Below, piece by piece: positions 62,760 to 64,000 of a stretch of DNA of 64,000 bases. The stretch comes from Leptidea sinapis (Eukaryota > Arthropoda > Insecta > Lepidoptera > Pieridae), in contig NC_066282.1 in the NCBI RefSeq assembly GCF_905404315.1, forward strand, positions 12,672,501 through 12,736,500, read 5' to 3'. The notes beneath the pieces were generated by a model. That model had not been told where the DNA came from. It made no database searches and worked only from the letters and a program-made list of their open reading frames with translations. A program made the translations under genes and the position numbers. Each line of letters opens with the position of its first letter. Position 1 is the first letter of the stretch.

Positions 62760-63048
62760 ATCTTATCATAATAACAATAAACTATATCTTGTAACTTGGA
62801 CCACCGCCTTAAAAATCGGAAAGTAGTAATGACCAAATTCGCCTCTCACTCACTGATTTATGTTCTCATGTAAGTGACGACAGTCTTAATAAAAAATTAA
62901 AGTTCTTTAAGCCGAAGTCTATGGTACCTTGTTGCCAATACAAATGAATGTAGATGTAATAACCATAAATTTATATGACGCTTAAAGATACTTTTGCTAT
63001 CAATGCATTACAGGCGCTACATTTGCATATTACATATGTCAGCTTGAT
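62760..63048. other. No recognisable feature
   Basis: Probably includes the 3' UTR of the preceding LINE scrap; nothing else seen. Confidence 0.35.
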
Positions 63049-63049
63049 G

Positions 63050-63152
63050 TGTTAACAAGCGCTACCAACGTCATGAACTGTCATAAGATATCCCAATTAA
63101 TAATTACATTTATTTAACTAACTGATTACTGTGTTAGTAATGTTATTTTATT
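63050..63152. repeat. Repeat shared with 15.6 kb
   Basis: ACAAGCGCTACCAACGTCAT, GAACTGTCATAAGATATCCC and ACTAACTGATTACTGTGTTA; almost the same as 15608-15713. Confidence 0.65.
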
Positions 63153-63214
63153 GAGCGAAGCGAAGCTCCCACCGGGTGACTCCAATTGATTTCAGTGTTA
63201 AATTGTTTCTCGGC

Positions 63215-64000
63215 CATTTCTGGACCGATTTAAAAAATGAAATTGAAGAGGAGTTACGCGGGCTCGGCTTCGAGCCAGAATATGTGAGGAAGCCAGACAA
63301 CGGCGTCCGGGCTGTATCTTCTTCGCAATCATAAAGAGGACGCCCAATTTTACACCCGGCATATTTGAGATTAACGAGCTACTGTGTATGCCTGGTGTAA
63401 AATTCGAAGCCTGGAGATCAAAGAGGGAGGCCGGCACAATGCCACAGGTGCCAGCAGTTCGGTCACTCATCGCATGGGTGTCACAGACCATTGGCCTGCG
63501 TGCGTTCCGGTGGGGAACACACAGCGAAGGACTGCCCCCGCTTACTCTCGGAACCCGCAACCTGTGCAAATTGCGGGGGTCCTCATCCCGCAAACAACTC
63601 TCGATGCCCTGTTTTCAAGGAAGAAATAAGAAAGCAGGGCCCATCGCCAAGACTGGCAAAAAGGCCAAGCACCCCCAGCCAGCTCGCCAGCTCCAGCGGT
63701 AGAGCACCCTAAGGAGGCAACAAGCCTTATGGCCCCGGCAAACGAGGCCATACCAGGCGCCAAGCACCACCCACGGTTGCTGGGGCCAAAAAGAAAAAGA
63801 AGAAGAAGGCCAAAAAGAAGGAGAAGAGGAGCCTAAATGAGAAGCCGGCAAATGAAGAGGCCAGGTTCGGGACAAGGCCTCAAACCGGCCGTGGTTTCGC
63901 GGTTTCACAAAGAAGCCAATGAAGGGCAAGAAAGACCTAATGATCAAGGCCGCTATGGAAATCTTCCACACGGTCATGCTTGCCCTTCAAAAGGAAGATG
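63215..64000 (+). pseudogene. LINE ORF1 (Gag-like) with zinc knuckles, cut by window end
   Basis: Reading with frame changes: ELRGLGFEPEYVRKPDNGVR, IKRTPNFTPGIFEINELL, CMPGVKFEAWRSK, then QCHRC..FGH......CHRP (first CCHC knuckle), ACVRSGGEHTAKDCPRLL (second, with the expected CxxC cysteine changed to Ser/Gly), ATCANCGGPHPANNSRCPVF (third) and a Lys/Arg-rich tail (KKKKKKAKKKEK-like, 63788-63830). A pre-knuckle domain followed by two or three CCHC knuckles is the ORF1/Gag layout of Jockey-type LINEs; the protein binds the element's RNA. A stop (TCATAA at 63330-63332) and shifts near 63340-63470 break it. GC-rich, unlike its flank. The ORF2 would lie beyond 64000. Confidence 0.72.

Overview
This is an AT-rich insect genomic window, most likely from a moth or butterfly. 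The assignment rests on repeat types that I associate with Lepidoptera: CR1-like LINEs whose 3' end carries a GCTCGT..GTCCTCC..CATAAAA tail, Lep1-like non-autonomous Helitrons ending in CAGCTAG, RTE-like LINE 3' ends, tRNA-headed SINEs, and the repeat that begins GACTTCAAAAAAGGAGGAGG. I found no intact host gene, no convincing host exon and no functional tRNA or rRNA gene in 64 kb. Almost every stretch that looks coding is a broken piece of a transposable element, so the window is an intergenic or intronic transposon graveyard.

Layout. 0-7.6 kb: scraps of a LINE C-terminal domain, a broken small membrane-protein-like ORF, a long fold-back element, two copies of SINE-B (tRNA-headed), an RTE-like tail, a CR1 copy inserted inside SINE-A, and MITEs. 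7.8-11.4 kb: the longest CR1-like LINE (minus strand; 5' region, endonuclease, reverse transcriptase and C-terminal region), itself hit by SINE-A. 11.9-12.6 kb: a CR1 3' end inserted, with a 9-bp target duplication, into another LINE's 3' UTR. 13-19 kb: LINE scraps and SINEs, with long featureless AT-rich DNA. 19.5-20.9 kb: an intronless transposase-like pseudogene broken by one stop codon and an upstream frameshift. 21.7-33 kb: MITEs, LINE tails, a hairpin retroposon, a large fold-back, an old local duplication and a mariner remnant. 33.3-36 kb: a rearranged CR1 copy. 36.4-46.8 kb: Helitrons, a second hairpin retroposon, MITEs and an RTE-like tail. 49-52 kb: an inverted-repeat cluster. 52.6-58.3 kb: RTE tails and the best preserved CR1 reverse transcriptase (12-bp target duplication). 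58.4-64 kb: MITEs, a Helitron, LINE scraps including an RNase H remnant and, at the right edge, a Gag-like LINE ORF1 with zinc knuckles.

How the parts relate. CR1 copies appear as 5'-truncated insertions with target duplications, the signature of target-primed reverse transcription. SINE-A shares its last ~50 bp with the CR1 tail, so CR1 reverse transcriptase is its likely driver. The most unusual structure is a 230-245 bp hairpin element present twice, each flanked by a 12-13 bp direct repeat, in which the central segment is inverted relative to the 3' tail between the two copies. Stretches described as holding nothing are AT-rich DNA in which I recognise no gene or repeat by eye; alignment searches could well find older repeats there. 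Gaps of 300-450 bp not listed separately (15.7-16.1, 22.1-22.7, 30.4-30.8, 31.3-31.7, 39.3-39.7, 42.2-42.5, 45.7-46.0, 52.2-52.6, 57.1-57.5, 58.6-58.9, 59.2-59.6 and 61.9-62.2 kb) likewise hold nothing I can name.
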